Shown: in pieces, positions 1 through 7,995 of the stretch
Numbering within the stretch: the stretch's first letter is position 1
Layout of the letters: every line of letters starts with the position of its first letter
DNA from: CAZDDB01 sp963843285
GTDB taxonomy: Bacteria > Acidobacteriota > HRBIN11 > JAKEFK01
DNA length: 64,000 bases
NCBI GenBank assembly: GCA_963843285.1
Contig: CAWJJO010000022.1
Coordinates: forward strand, 62,001-126,000
Direction: 5' to 3'
Translations under genes and position numbers: made by a program
The notes under the pieces: generated by a model
Seen by the model: the letters and a program-made list of their open reading frames with translations, nothing else
The model's database searches: none
Told to the model about the DNA's origin: nothing

Positions 1-194
1 AGATTGTAGATGCGCTAAAAGACGGTGAAAAGATTGAGTTGCGCGGGTTTGGTTCTTTTAAGCTCCGGCGGCGTAATAGTCGGGTGGGCCGAAACCCACG
101 CACCAGTGAAGCCGTTCAGGTGCCTGCCAAAAAGGTCCCTTATTTTAAACCCGGAAAAGACTTGAAGAAGCTCATCAACAAGGCCAGCGTCTGA
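1..194 (+). CDS. HU/IHF-family DNA-binding protein, C-terminal part
   Basis: The frame is open from base 3 and ends with TGA at 192-194, giving the last 63 residues of a protein whose start lies outside the window. The segment has the hallmarks of a bacterial histone-like protein: a GFGSF strand, then the DNA-binding arm with GRNPRT and the VPAKKVPYFKPGK stretch, and a final helix (KDLKKLIN). HU and IHF subunits bend DNA as dimers and are about 90-100 residues long, so roughly a third is missing. HU and IHF subunits cannot be told apart reliably from this half. Confidence 0.9.
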   Translation, partial: IVDALKDGEKIELRGFGSFKLRRRNSRVGRNPRTSEAVQVPAKKVPYFKPGKDLKKLINKASV

Positions 195-199
195 AGGAT

Positions 200-232
200 A
201 AGTCCAAAGTCTAAAGTCCAAGGTCCAAGGTC
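200..232. repeat. 7-bp tandem repeat (AAGTCCA-like)
   Basis: Directly after the HU/IHF stop there are four full and one partial copies of a heptamer with consensus A-A/G-G-T-C-C/T-A (units start at 200, 207, 214, 221 and 228). No coding frame uses it. Slippage-prone heptamers of this type occur between genes in many bacteria; I see no regulatory signal in it. Confidence 0.7.
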
Positions 233-242
233 GGGTCAAGCC

Positions 243-722
243 TTGAAGCAAATCTGGTCCCCCTGGAGATTCAATTACGTGAGTAATGCTGCAAAGCAAA
301 CGGGTTGTATTTTTTGTGCGGCTCTGGAATCTCCAGATGATCCGGATTCGCTGGTTGTGTTCCGGGAAAAAAGCAACTTTTTGATCCTCAACCGTTATCC
401 CTACAATAATGGCCATCTGATGATCGCACCAAACAGGCACATTGCGAATCCGGCGAATTCGGAACCTCCGGTTTTAGAAGAGATGATGATATTGTGCCAG
501 CGCGTGATTCGCGCGATGCAGGAGATTTATCATCCGGATGGATTCAATATCGGGATGAACCTGGGAAGAGCCGCCGGCGCCGGGATTGAAGAGCACTATC
601 ATCTGCATATTGTCCCGCGTTGGAACGGAGACACCAGCTTTATGTCAGCGCTTGCCGATACGCGCGTCATTCCTGAAGATTTCGCAACAACACTCGCCAA
701 ACTCAAACCCTATTTTGAGTGA
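243..722 (+). CDS. HIT-family nucleotide hydrolase/phosphorylase (AP4A phosphorylase-like)
   Basis: The 159-residue protein carries the histidine-triad motif at residues 118-124 (HYHLHIV, ending in PRW) and an N-terminal CIFC pair at 22-25. This is the layout of the diadenosine-tetraphosphate phosphorylase-like branch of HIT proteins, which act on nucleotide phosphoanhydride or adenylylated substrates. The start is TTG at 243: the next ATG would remove the Cys pair and the conserved IWSPWR segment, so the family N-terminus supports TTG. No strong ribosome-binding site precedes it. The stop codon TGA merges with the left end of a palindromic element. The exact substrate is not predictable. Confidence 0.85.
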   Translation: MKQIWSPWRFNYVSNAAKQTGCIFCAALESPDDPDSLVVFREKSNFLILNRYPYNNGHLMIAPNRHIANPANSEPPVLEEMMILCQRVIRAMQEIYHPDGFNIGMNLGRAAGAGIEEHYHLHIVPRWNGDTSFMSALADTRVIPEDFATTLAKLKPYFE

Positions 723-845
723 TATCAAAAATCAAATATCAAAAATCAAATAAACATAACGAAATAAGCAAAAAAACCGTCGTAGACTTATTATTTACTT
801 ATGGCTTTATATTCATTTGATCTTTGATTTTTGATATTTGATATG
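722..845. repeat. ATATCAAAAATC-type terminal-inverted-repeat element (copy 1)
   Basis: The left arm at 722-760 is built from repeated ATCAAAAATCAAA units, and the right arm at about 806-845 is its reverse complement. It fills the gap between the HIT gene stop and the acyl-CoA dehydrogenase start, touching both. A longer copy lies at 39529-39732 and a fragment near 48906. It contains no gene, so it resembles a non-autonomous REP/MITE-like element. Confidence 0.75.
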
Positions 846-1991
846 AATTTCGATCCGTCTGAAGAAGAGCAGATGCTCCGGCAAATGGTGCGGGAGTTTG
901 CTGAAAATGAAGTGCGTCCGATTGCCGCCGCGATTGATCGTGACGGTATTTTCCCCGCTGAGAATATCAGCAAGGCTGCGGGGATCGGGCTGACCGGTAT
1001 CAGCATTCCGGAGCAATATGGAGGCGCCGGATTGAGCAATCTGGCAACCGCGATTGCGATCGAAGAAGTCTCGCGATGTTGTGCCTCAACCGGCGTGATT
1101 CTTTCGGTAAACAATAGTTTGGTTTGCGATCCGCTACTTATATTCGGCAATGAAGATCAAAAACAGCGGATATTAAAACCGCTCGCATCCGGAGAGAAGC
1201 TCGGATGCTTCGCGCTGACGGAACCGCAAGCGGGGAGCGATGCATCAAGTCTGCGAACCACAGCGGTTCGCGACGGGGATGACTACATTGTCAATGGTCA
1301 GAAGGTGTGGATTACAAATGCTCCGAACGCCAATTGGGCGATTGTTTTTTGCATGACCCAACCTGAAAAGAAACATCACGGGATTACTGCCCTGATGATC
1401 GACAAAAAGTCTTCCGGTTTCTCCGTCGGAAAACATGAAGAGAAAATGGGAATCCGAGCCGCAGTTTCTGCGGGACTTCATTTCGAGAATTGCCGGGTGC
1501 CGGCAGCAAACAGACTGGGCAATGAAGGAGATGGATTCAAGATTGCGATGGCAACGCTGGACGGAGGACGCATCGGGATTGCCGCACAGGCAGTCGGAAT
1601 CGCGCAGGGTGCATTTGAGGCAGCGCTGCAATATTCAAAACAGCGGACCGCCTTTGGTGGTCCGATTTCCGGGTTTCAGGCGATCCAATCCATGCTCTCC
1701 GATATGGCAACCGAGATTGATGCCGCGCGCCTTCTGACATACAAGGCGGCCGTGGCAAAGGACTCCGGCAGACGCTTCAGTAAGGAGGCGTCGATGGCAA
1801 AGGTATTCGCAGCCGAAACGGCGATGAAGCATGCAATCAAGGCCGTTCAGATTCACGGCGGATATGGCTACAGCAAGGAATTCCCCGTGGAGCGGGCCAT
1901 GCGGGACGCGAAAATCACCGAACTGTATGAGGGCACATCCGAAATCCAACGTTTGGTGATCGCCCACGCTGTCCTCGCCGAGCAAGGATAG
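843..1991 (+). CDS. Acyl-CoA dehydrogenase (short/branched-chain type), paralogue 1
   Basis: This 382-residue flavoprotein matches the usual length of acyl-CoA dehydrogenases, which form the alpha-beta double bond of acyl-CoA and pass electrons to ETF. Visible family signatures are FALTEPQAGSDASS in the middle domain, KVWITNA, the Q-IHGGYGY segment and YEGTSEIQR near the C-terminus, whose first Glu is the catalytic base of short-chain enzymes. ATG at 843 is preferred over an in-frame TTG at 831 that lies inside the repeat arm. A close paralogue and a coenzyme-A mutase follow, suggesting isobutyryl/butyryl-CoA metabolism; chain-length preference is inferred only. Confidence 0.93.
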   Translation: MNFDPSEEEQMLRQMVREFAENEVRPIAAAIDRDGIFPAENISKAAGIGLTGISIPEQYGGAGLSNLATAIAIEEVSRCCASTGVILSVNNSLVCDPLLIFGNEDQKQRILKPLASGEKLGCFALTEPQAGSDASSLRTTAVRDGDDYIVNGQKVWITNAPNANWAIVFCMTQPEKKHHGITALMIDKKSSGFSVGKHEEKMGIRAAVSAGLHFENCRVPAANRLGNEGDGFKIAMATLDGGRIGIAAQAVGIAQGAFEAALQYSKQRTAFGGPISGFQAIQSMLSDMATEIDAARLLTYKAAVAKDSGRRFSKEASMAKVFAAETAMKHAIKAVQIHGGYGYSKEFPVERAMRDAKITELYEGTSEIQRLVIAHAVLAEQG

Positions 1992-1992
1992 G

Positions 1993-2083
1993 AATTTACC
2001 ACAAAGGCACAAAGAGCACGAAGGTTCGGAGAGGAATATTTCTTAAACTCTTCGTGTTCTTTGTGCCTTTGTGGTGAATCCTC
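1993..2083. repeat. Palindromic element, CACAAAGGCACAAAG family (copy 1)
   Basis: Arms at 1998-2023 and 2050-2075 are inverted copies with one mismatch in 26 bases, separated by a 26-base loop. The element lies between the two dehydrogenase genes and can fold into a long hairpin that could attenuate or terminate transcription. A single-arm relative is found at 42760-42818. It carries no gene. Confidence 0.85.
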
Positions 2084-2129
2084 CTCCTTGCCGAAGTGGC
2101 TTCATCTAGTTTATAGTAAATTTCCCGTC

Positions 2130-3269
2130 ATGAACTTTGATTATTCCGAAGAACAGCTGATGATTCGCGACATGGTGCGCGACTTCGCAGAATCGGAAAT
2201 CCGTTCGCGGATTCAGTCGATTGACTACGATGGCGTTTTCCCCCGTGATTTAGTTGCCAAAATGGGGGAGCTTGGCCTGATGGGACTTGTGATTCCGGAG
2301 GAATACGGAGGCGCAGGCGCTGATCAAATCTCCAATGCTCTGGCGATCGAAGAAATTAGCCGTGTGTCTGCAAGTGTTGCCATCACGATGAGTGTCAACA
2401 ATTCGGTTTGCTGCTTTCCCATTTTCATGTATGGAAATGAAGCACAGAAGAAGAAGTATCTGACTCCTTGCGCGAAAGGCGAGATCCTGGGCGGATTCGC
2501 GTTGACCGAACCGAACGCGGGATCGGATGCGACCGCTCAGCGTTCGCTCGCAGTAAGAAAGCAGGACAAATACGTGTTGAATGGCACGAAGAACTGGGTC
2601 ACGAACGGAGAGGAATCGGGGATTCTGATTGTCCAGGCTATGACAGACCCCGGAGCCGGAGCGCGGGGAATCAGTTCGTTCATCGTGGAAACAAAATCTC
2701 CCGGGGTCAGAATGGGACGCAACGAACCGAAAATGGGGCTCAAGGGATCGGTCACAAACCAGATCATTTTCGAGGATGTGGAAGTGCCTGTTGAAAACCG
2801 GCTCGGGGCAGAAGGGACCGGTTTTCGGATTGCAATGGCTTCGCTGGACGGCGGGCGGATCGGCGTTGCCGCCCAGGCTTGCGGGATTGCGCAGGGGGCC
2901 TACGAAGCAGCTCTAAAGTATTCGAAGGAGCGAGTTGCGTTTGGAAAACCGATTGCCGGATTTCAAGCCATCCAGGCCATGCTCTCCGATATGGCCACGT
3001 CGATTGAGGCAGCCAGGCTTCTGATGCTGTCGGCCGCAGATCTTCGTCAGAAAGGAAAGCCTTTTACCAAAGAAGCTTCCATGGCAAAAGTATACGCCTC
3101 CGAAATGTCCAATCGCGTTACCTATCAGGCGATCCAAATCCATGGCGGATACGGCTATTCGCAAGAATACCCCGTAGAGCGATATTATAGAGATGCACGG
3201 GTTACCACACTGTATGAAGGTACTTCCGAGATCCAGCGTATGGTGATTGCCCGGCACGTTTTGAAGTGA
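2130..3269 (+). CDS. Acyl-CoA dehydrogenase, paralogue 2
   Basis: The protein has 379 residues and is clearly paralogous to the preceding gene, sharing FALTEPNAGSDAT, IQIHGGYGYS and YEGTSEIQRMVI with the catalytic Glu. Upstream in-frame codons reach back into the palindromic element, so the ATG at 2130 with the conserved MNFDYSEEQ opening is the sensible start. It lies 7 bases before the mutase gene, which suggests co-transcription and a shared acyl-CoA pathway. Whether the two paralogues take different substrates, or one is expressed separately because of the hairpin between them, cannot be read from sequence. Confidence 0.94.
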   Translation: MNFDYSEEQLMIRDMVRDFAESEIRSRIQSIDYDGVFPRDLVAKMGELGLMGLVIPEEYGGAGADQISNALAIEEISRVSASVAITMSVNNSVCCFPIFMYGNEAQKKKYLTPCAKGEILGGFALTEPNAGSDATAQRSLAVRKQDKYVLNGTKNWVTNGEESGILIVQAMTDPGAGARGISSFIVETKSPGVRMGRNEPKMGLKGSVTNQIIFEDVEVPVENRLGAEGTGFRIAMASLDGGRIGVAAQACGIAQGAYEAALKYSKERVAFGKPIAGFQAIQAMLSDMATSIEAARLLMLSAADLRQKGKPFTKEASMAKVYASEMSNRVTYQAIQIHGGYGYSQEYPVERYYRDARVTTLYEGTSEIQRMVIARHVLK

Positions 3270-3276
3270 GGAAATC

Positions 3277-4980
3277 ATGAAAGACAAGAAGCATTCCGGT
3301 GCGGCGGTTCTCAGCCATTCCGCTGATGTTTCGGAACAACGACAGCGATGGGAAAATGAAACGCTGGCGCCTTCGCTGGAAAAGTTGCCGGAACAGAATA
3401 TCCCGTTTACAACGGTATCCGGCGAGAAAATCAAGGGTCTCTACACTCCGGAGGACGTTCAGAATATCGATTTCGAAAGCGAAATCGGCTGGCCCGGCGA
3501 GTATCCATATACACGCGGAATCCATCCCACAATGTACCGATCGAAAATCTGGACGATGCGCCAGTTCACGGGATTCGGCAATGCGGCACAAACCAATGAA
3601 CGCCTGAAATATCTCCTTTCCAGGGGAACGACCGGATTGAGCATCGCGTTTCATCTTCCTACTCTCATGGGGCGCGACTCCGATCATCCGCTGTCCCGCG
3701 GTGAGGTCGGAAGATGCGGAGTCACAATCGACTCGCTTCAGGATATGGAAATTTTGTTTGATCAGATTCCGTTGGACAAAGTTACGACCAGTATGACGAC
3801 CAATGCACCGGCTGCAGTTCTTCTGTCCATGTACAACGCTGCCGCTCAGAAACAGGGGTGTGATTCCAGAAATCTTTCCGGCACAATTCAAAACGACATT
3901 CTCAAAGAATATCTTGCTCAGAAAACTTACATTTATCCTCCGCGCCCTTCCATGCGATTGATCATGGATACATTCGCGTATTGCGCAAAGCAAATGCCGC
4001 GCTGGAACACCATCAGCATCAGCGGGTATCACATCCGGGAAGCGGGCTCAACTGCCGTTCAGGAACTGGCATTTACGCTCTATGACGGGATCGAATATGT
4101 CCGATGGGCGCTGGAAGCCGGAATGGATGTGGATGAGTTTGCGCCGAGGCTTTCCTTCTTCTTCAACGCTCACAATGATTTGTTTGAGGAAGTGGCGAAA
4201 TATCGCGCGGCCCGCAGAATCTGGGCGCGGGTGATGAAAGAACGATTTCATGCGAAGAATCCGCGGTCCTGGCTTTGCCGTTTCCATACACAAACGGCCG
4301 GATGCAGTCTCACGGCTCAGCAGCCTTACAATAATGTAGTTCGCGTTGCGATTCAGGCGCTGGCTGCAGTACTGGGCGGCACACAGTCGCTCCATACCAA
4401 TTCCCTCGACGAAACGCTGGCCTTGCCCACGGAAGAATCTGTGACGATCGCTCTTCGAACGCAGCAAATCATCTCCCACGAAAGCGGCGTTACGAATACT
4501 GTAGATCCTTTGGCAGGTTCTTACTTTGTGGAACGGTTGACGAAAGATATGGAAGAAGCAGCATACGCCTACTTTGACAAGCTGGATGCAATGGGCGGAA
4601 TGGTGGATGCGATTGAACGAGGCTATCCACAAAAGGAAATTTCCGATGCCTCGTACGAATACGCCCGCGCGTGCGAAAAGGGAGAGAAGATCATTGTGGG
4701 TGTGAACGAATTCTCGATGGAAGAACCGAAGCCGCCCGAGACTCTGTACATTGATGAGAATATTGAGCGTGAACAAGTGGAGCGGCTTCAAGCGCTTCGT
4801 CGCTCCCGGAACAGTGGCGCAGTACAACAGACGCTGGATGTTGTACGGGAAACGGCACGCGGCACCGGCAATCTTGTATATCCCATTCTGGATGCAGTGA
4901 AGGCGTATGCTACGCTCGGCGAAATTTGCGACGCCATGCGTGATGTCTTTGGCGAATACCGCGAGCCGGAGATTGTATAG
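3277..4980 (+). CDS. icmA: B12-dependent acyl-CoA mutase large subunit, isobutyryl-CoA mutase-like
   Basis: The 567-residue protein is the substrate-binding TIM-barrel part of a methylmalonyl-CoA mutase-type enzyme: it has YPYTRG, TMRQFTGFG, GTIQNDILKEY, YIYPPRPSMR and TVDPLAGSY, and lacks the cobalamin domain, which is encoded by the next small gene. The two residues that set specificity in the family are Tyr/Arg in methylmalonyl-CoA mutase and Phe/Gln in isobutyryl-CoA mutase. Here they read Phe97 (RQFTGF) and Gln215 (YLAQKTY), so isobutyryl/n-butyryl-CoA interconversion is the better prediction. The split architecture and ~566-residue length also fit IcmA. No MeaB-type chaperone gene is visible nearby. 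Family call is certain; substrate is inference. Confidence 0.88.
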   Translation: MKDKKHSGAAVLSHSADVSEQRQRWENETLAPSLEKLPEQNIPFTTVSGEKIKGLYTPEDVQNIDFESEIGWPGEYPYTRGIHPTMYRSKIWTMRQFTGFGNAAQTNERLKYLLSRGTTGLSIAFHLPTLMGRDSDHPLSRGEVGRCGVTIDSLQDMEILFDQIPLDKVTTSMTTNAPAAVLLSMYNAAAQKQGCDSRNLSGTIQNDILKEYLAQKTYIYPPRPSMRLIMDTFAYCAKQMPRWNTISISGYHIREAGSTAVQELAFTLYDGIEYVRWALEAGMDVDEFAPRLSFFFNAHNDLFEEVAKYRAARRIWARVMKERFHAKNPRSWLCRFHTQTAGCSLTAQQPYNNVVRVAIQALAAVLGGTQSLHTNSLDETLALPTEESVTIALRTQQIISHESGVTNTVDPLAGSYFVERLTKDMEEAAYAYFDKLDAMGGMVDAIERGYPQKEISDASYEYARACEKGEKIIVGVNEFSMEEPKPPETLYIDENIEREQVERLQALRRSRNSGAVQQTLDVVRETARGTGNLVYPILDAVKAYATLGEICDAMRDVFGEYREPEIV

Positions 4981-4986
4981 TTTGTT

Positions 4987-5015
4987 CTGGAGCAGCGGCC
5001 CTCCGTGGCCGCGAG
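4987..5015. repeat. Short hairpin, half copy of the GCGGGC-TCC-GTGCCCGC family
   Basis: GCGGCC at 4995-5000 pairs with GGCCGC at 5007-5012, and the flanking bases resemble one arm of the longer elements at 10176, 25434, 31132 and 51214. It lies in the 41-base gap between the two mutase subunit genes. Confidence 0.5.
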
Positions 5016-5021
5016 TTTGAT

Positions 5022-5417
5022 ATGAGTGAAAAAAAGATTCGAGTGCTGGTGGCGAAACCCGGACTGGATGGCCATGACCGCGGCGCAAAGGTGATTGTGC
5101 GGGCTTTACGGGATTCAGGAATGGAAGCGATCTATACTGGTTTGCGGCAAACTCCCGAACAGATCGTCCAGGCAGCATTGCAGGAAGATGTAGATGCCAT
5201 TGGTGTCAGTATCTTATCCGGCGCGCACAATTACGTGATGCCACGGATTATGGAACTGATTCGAGAAAATCAGATGGAAGATGTGCTTGTGTTCATGGGA
5301 GGGATTGTCCCGAATCAGGATCTGGCGCCGTTAAAAGAGATGGGAGTCAAAGGAATTTTTCTGCCTGGAAGCTCACTGGAAGAAATTGTGCGGTTCGTCA
5401 AAGAGAATGTTCGTTAG
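5022..5417 (+). CDS. icmB: Cobalamin-binding small subunit of acyl-CoA mutase
   Basis: The 131-residue protein is a stand-alone B12-binding domain: DGHDRG near residue 16 holds the cobalt-ligating His, followed by SILSG and the FMGGIVP glycine pair, the usual DxHxxG...SxL...GG set. It completes the large subunit encoded just upstream; split large/small organisation is typical of archaeal-type methylmalonyl-CoA mutases and of IcmA/IcmB. It follows the large-subunit gene in the same orientation, and assembly into a heteromeric mutase that uses adenosylcobalamin is expected. Confidence 0.92.
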   Translation: MSEKKIRVLVAKPGLDGHDRGAKVIVRALRDSGMEAIYTGLRQTPEQIVQAALQEDVDAIGVSILSGAHNYVMPRIMELIRENQMEDVLVFMGGIVPNQDLAPLKEMGVKGIFLPGSSLEEIVRFVKENVR

Positions 5418-5425
5418 TTCCTGTG

Positions 5426-6466
5426 ATGAACGATTCGCTGCATGTTGTAATTCTTGCCGGCGGCAAGGGGGAAAGATTTTGGCCGCTCAGCAAACCGGAA
5501 ATCCCCAAGCCGTTTTTGCATTTCTTTTCTGACCGCTCCCTGCTCCAGCAGACTTTTGACCGGGCCCGGGAACTTGTCCCGGCAGAACGGATCCACCTGA
5601 TTGTTGGAGAACAACATGAGTCGATCTCGCGGAAGCAATTACCCCAACTCGATGATTCCCGTTTGCTGCTGGAGCCTGCCGGCAGGGACACTGCCGCTGC
5701 GATCGGATACGCATCATTGCATCTTCCCAAAGATGCTTTGATGCTCGTATTGCCCGCAGACCATCTCATTCCGGATACCGCTTCATTTATGCGCACGATG
5801 AATTCCGCCGCATCCTTCATCCTGGACCATGGCGGACCCTGTACCTTCGGGATCAAGCCCGAGCGGCCGGATACCAATTACGGTTACATTCAAGCAACCG
5901 GCCAGAGCCTTTCCAGTTCTTTGATTCCGGTGTATCCGGTCCAAACATTCATCGAAAAGCCCGATATTCAGCGCGCAGAAGAATTCATTCGACAGCCTTA
6001 CTACTACTGGAATAGCGGTATGTTTCTTTGGAAGGTCTCGCGCATTTGTGAGTTGATCGCCGCACACTTACCGGAGTTGTGGAGCGGGCTTCAGCAAGTA
6101 TTTGCAGCGAGGGGAAAAGCTCAATTCCGAGAGCTGTACGAATCGCTTCCGCGGATTTCGATCGACTATGGCGTGATGCAAAAAGCGGACCGGGTGGTGG
6201 TGATTCCGGCCCCGTTTGCCTGGGATGATATCGGTACCTGGAACTCGCTGCTTCGCGTTCTTCCCGCCGATAGCCAGGGAAATCTGATTCGGGGCAAGCT
6301 TGCATCCATCGATACCTCCGATTGCATCGTTTATGCGGAAAGTCATACACTTGCTACTGCAGGAGTCCACGACCTTGTGATCGTCCAGAGCGGCGACCAG
6401 ATTCTTGTCTGCAGTCGCGAATACGCTTCCCGTCTCAAGGAATTGCTGAGCAAGCTACCGTCATGA
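5426..6466 (+). CDS. manC: Mannose-1-phosphate guanylyltransferase
   Basis: The 346-residue protein starts with the nucleotidyltransferase signature ILAGGKGERFWPLS...PKPF and shows the metal-binding LPADH and FIEKP motifs and the YYWNSGMF segment typical of GDP-mannose pyrophosphorylases. It makes GDP-mannose from GTP and mannose-1-phosphate for polysaccharide or glycolipid synthesis in the cytoplasm. At ~350 residues it is the monofunctional type, without the phosphomannose isomerase domain. ATG 5426 is chosen over GTG 5423; neither has a clear ribosome-binding site. The stop overlaps the start of the next gene (ATGA). Confidence 0.9.
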   Translation: MNDSLHVVILAGGKGERFWPLSKPEIPKPFLHFFSDRSLLQQTFDRARELVPAERIHLIVGEQHESISRKQLPQLDDSRLLLEPAGRDTAAAIGYASLHLPKDALMLVLPADHLIPDTASFMRTMNSAASFILDHGGPCTFGIKPERPDTNYGYIQATGQSLSSSLIPVYPVQTFIEKPDIQRAEEFIRQPYYYWNSGMFLWKVSRICELIAAHLPELWSGLQQVFAARGKAQFRELYESLPRISIDYGVMQKADRVVVIPAPFAWDDIGTWNSLLRVLPADSQGNLIRGKLASIDTSDCIVYAESHTLATAGVHDLVIVQSGDQILVCSREYASRLKELLSKLPS

Positions 6467-7833
6467 AAGAGCAGCGCATTGAAAAACGCCAGGCAGACCG
6501 TTACCGGACTCTACTGGAAATCGGCCAATCGCTGATTACCATCACCGATCTCGATCAACTCTTGAAGAAGATCATCGATGTTATTGCAAAGGAGATCCAG
6601 GCGGAACGAGCATTGATCATTCTCAAGCATCCAATCACAGGTGAAATGCGGATTGCGAACTCTACCGCCAATGTGGACACTTCTACGTTGGAAGACGCCA
6701 TGTTGTTTAGCCGCACCATTGTGACGGATGTAGTCAACAAGGGGAAGTCGATTTTTAGCCGGGATGTGGTGAAGGATGGGGCGTTATCCAAGTCGGACAG
6801 CGTTATGAATCTCAAGATCCGCAGTTTGATGTGTGTCCCGCTAATCGCGAAGCAAAACGGCGATATCATCGGTACCGTATATGTGGATAACCGCTCGGTG
6901 GGAAACATTTTTTCCAAAGAAGATCTCACTTTGCTGGAATCCTTCGCGAATCTTGCCGGAATGGCGATTGAGAACGCTCATCTTTACGAGCTGGCTATCA
7001 TTGATGAGCTGACCAAGTGTTATGTCCGCCGTTTTTTTGAGCAGCGAATTCGTGAGGAATTTTCTCGAGCCGAAAGACAGGGAAGTACATTGTCCGTTTT
7101 GATGATCGATATTGATCAGTTCAAACTGGTGAATGACCGGTACGGTCATGCAACGGGAGATACGGTTTTGAAGGAGATTGTGGCTGCCATCAAGCGGAAC
7201 CTTCGTACCTACGATTTGGTGGCGCGCCTGGGTGGAGATGAGTTTGCGATTATCCTGCCGGAAGTGGGGTTTCAAGATGCTTTCCGCGTTGCGGAAAAGA
7301 TACGTAACACGGCAGCCGAAATCGTTTTTCCTGGCATTCCTTATCCTGTTACGGTAAGTGTCGGGATTGCGTGCTTTCCCTTGCACCATGTAAGCAATGT
7401 CGAGAGTTTGATGAAGAAGGCAGATGTCGCTTTGTACAAGGCGAAACAGTCGGGACGAAACAATTGCTTTCTTTACGGTCAACAAGAAATGATTGAACTA
7501 CTGGGCCGGCCTGCCGAGGGTTCCGTTACTATTTCGTCGCTTCTCGAACGTCTGGAACGCCAGAATGGCAGCGACGCATCGGAAGACATTGATTTTGTCA
7601 TTGGCAAATCGATTGAAATTCTGAAAGACCTTTACGAACAAATCAATCACCTGAAAATCATGGCCGTTCAAATGAATAATCAGATCCACCAGCTGGATCC
7701 GAGATCCTTCAAGATTCGGGAAGTCACGGAAATGCTCCGGAAGCTATTGGAAAGGAAGGATGAAACCGACCACGCGTTTCAGGATTATGCCCAGATGTTG
7801 CGGGACCTTCCGCTGGCGAAGACAGAATCGTGA
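6463..7833 (+). CDS. GAF-domain diguanylate cyclase
   Basis: The 456-residue cytoplasmic protein has an N-terminal GAF sensor domain (about 20-175), then a GGDEF domain with an intact GGDEF active site at 257-261 and an RxxD inhibitory site (RTYD, 248-251) five residues before it. It should therefore make cyclic-di-GMP with product inhibition. A C-terminal region of about 100 residues is mostly helical and matches no domain I know. The ATG overlaps the stop of manC as ATGA, implying translational coupling, and supports this start over in-frame codons further upstream that lie inside manC. The signal sensed by the GAF domain is unknown. Confidence 0.93.
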   Translation: MKEQRIEKRQADRYRTLLEIGQSLITITDLDQLLKKIIDVIAKEIQAERALIILKHPITGEMRIANSTANVDTSTLEDAMLFSRTIVTDVVNKGKSIFSRDVVKDGALSKSDSVMNLKIRSLMCVPLIAKQNGDIIGTVYVDNRSVGNIFSKEDLTLLESFANLAGMAIENAHLYELAIIDELTKCYVRRFFEQRIREEFSRAERQGSTLSVLMIDIDQFKLVNDRYGHATGDTVLKEIVAAIKRNLRTYDLVARLGGDEFAIILPEVGFQDAFRVAEKIRNTAAEIVFPGIPYPVTVSVGIACFPLHHVSNVESLMKKADVALYKAKQSGRNNCFLYGQQEMIELLGRPAEGSVTISSLLERLERQNGSDASEDIDFVIGKSIEILKDLYEQINHLKIMAVQMNNQIHQLDPRSFKIREVTEMLRKLLERKDETDHAFQDYAQMLRDLPLAKTES

Positions 7834-7835
7834 TC

Positions 7836-7918
7836 CATGGTAGGGGCGACCCTTGTGGTCGCCCGCCCGGAAGGATGGCGATTTCGTGAGGGCGACCACA
7901 AGGGTCGCCCCTACTGAT
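7836..7918. repeat. Palindromic element, GTAGGGGCGACC family (copy 1)
   Basis: Arms at 7840-7864 and 7890-7914 are perfect 25-base inverted repeats with a 25-base loop, starting 7 bases after the stop of the cyclase gene. The 162-base gap holds nothing else. Relatives are at 46509 and 52648. The hairpin could act as a transcription terminator for the upstream operon. Confidence 0.88.
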
Positions 7919-7995
7919 GGTCGCCTGTTACAAACATAGTACGATCCCCCGATATCCTTGACAATCCACAGGATCCACAATAAGATTTCACTAGA

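Noticed and set aside
831..842. TTG 831 as start of acyl-CoA dehydrogenase 1
   Set aside because: It lies inside the repeat arm and adds non-conserved residues; ATG 843 gives the family N-terminus.
3202..4032. Minus-strand open frame (276 codons) inside the mutase gene
   Set aside because: Antisense to a well-supported gene with Arg/Ser-rich composition and no motif.
4048..5178. Long open frame (376 codons) on the minus strand opposite the mutase genes
   Set aside because: It is antisense to strongly conserved IcmA/IcmB coding sequence, has no recognisable domain and no ribosome-binding site; it is a shadow of codon bias.
3277..5417. Methylmalonyl-CoA mutase as the specific call
   Set aside because: The two specificity residues are Phe and Gln as in isobutyryl-CoA mutase, not Tyr and Arg.
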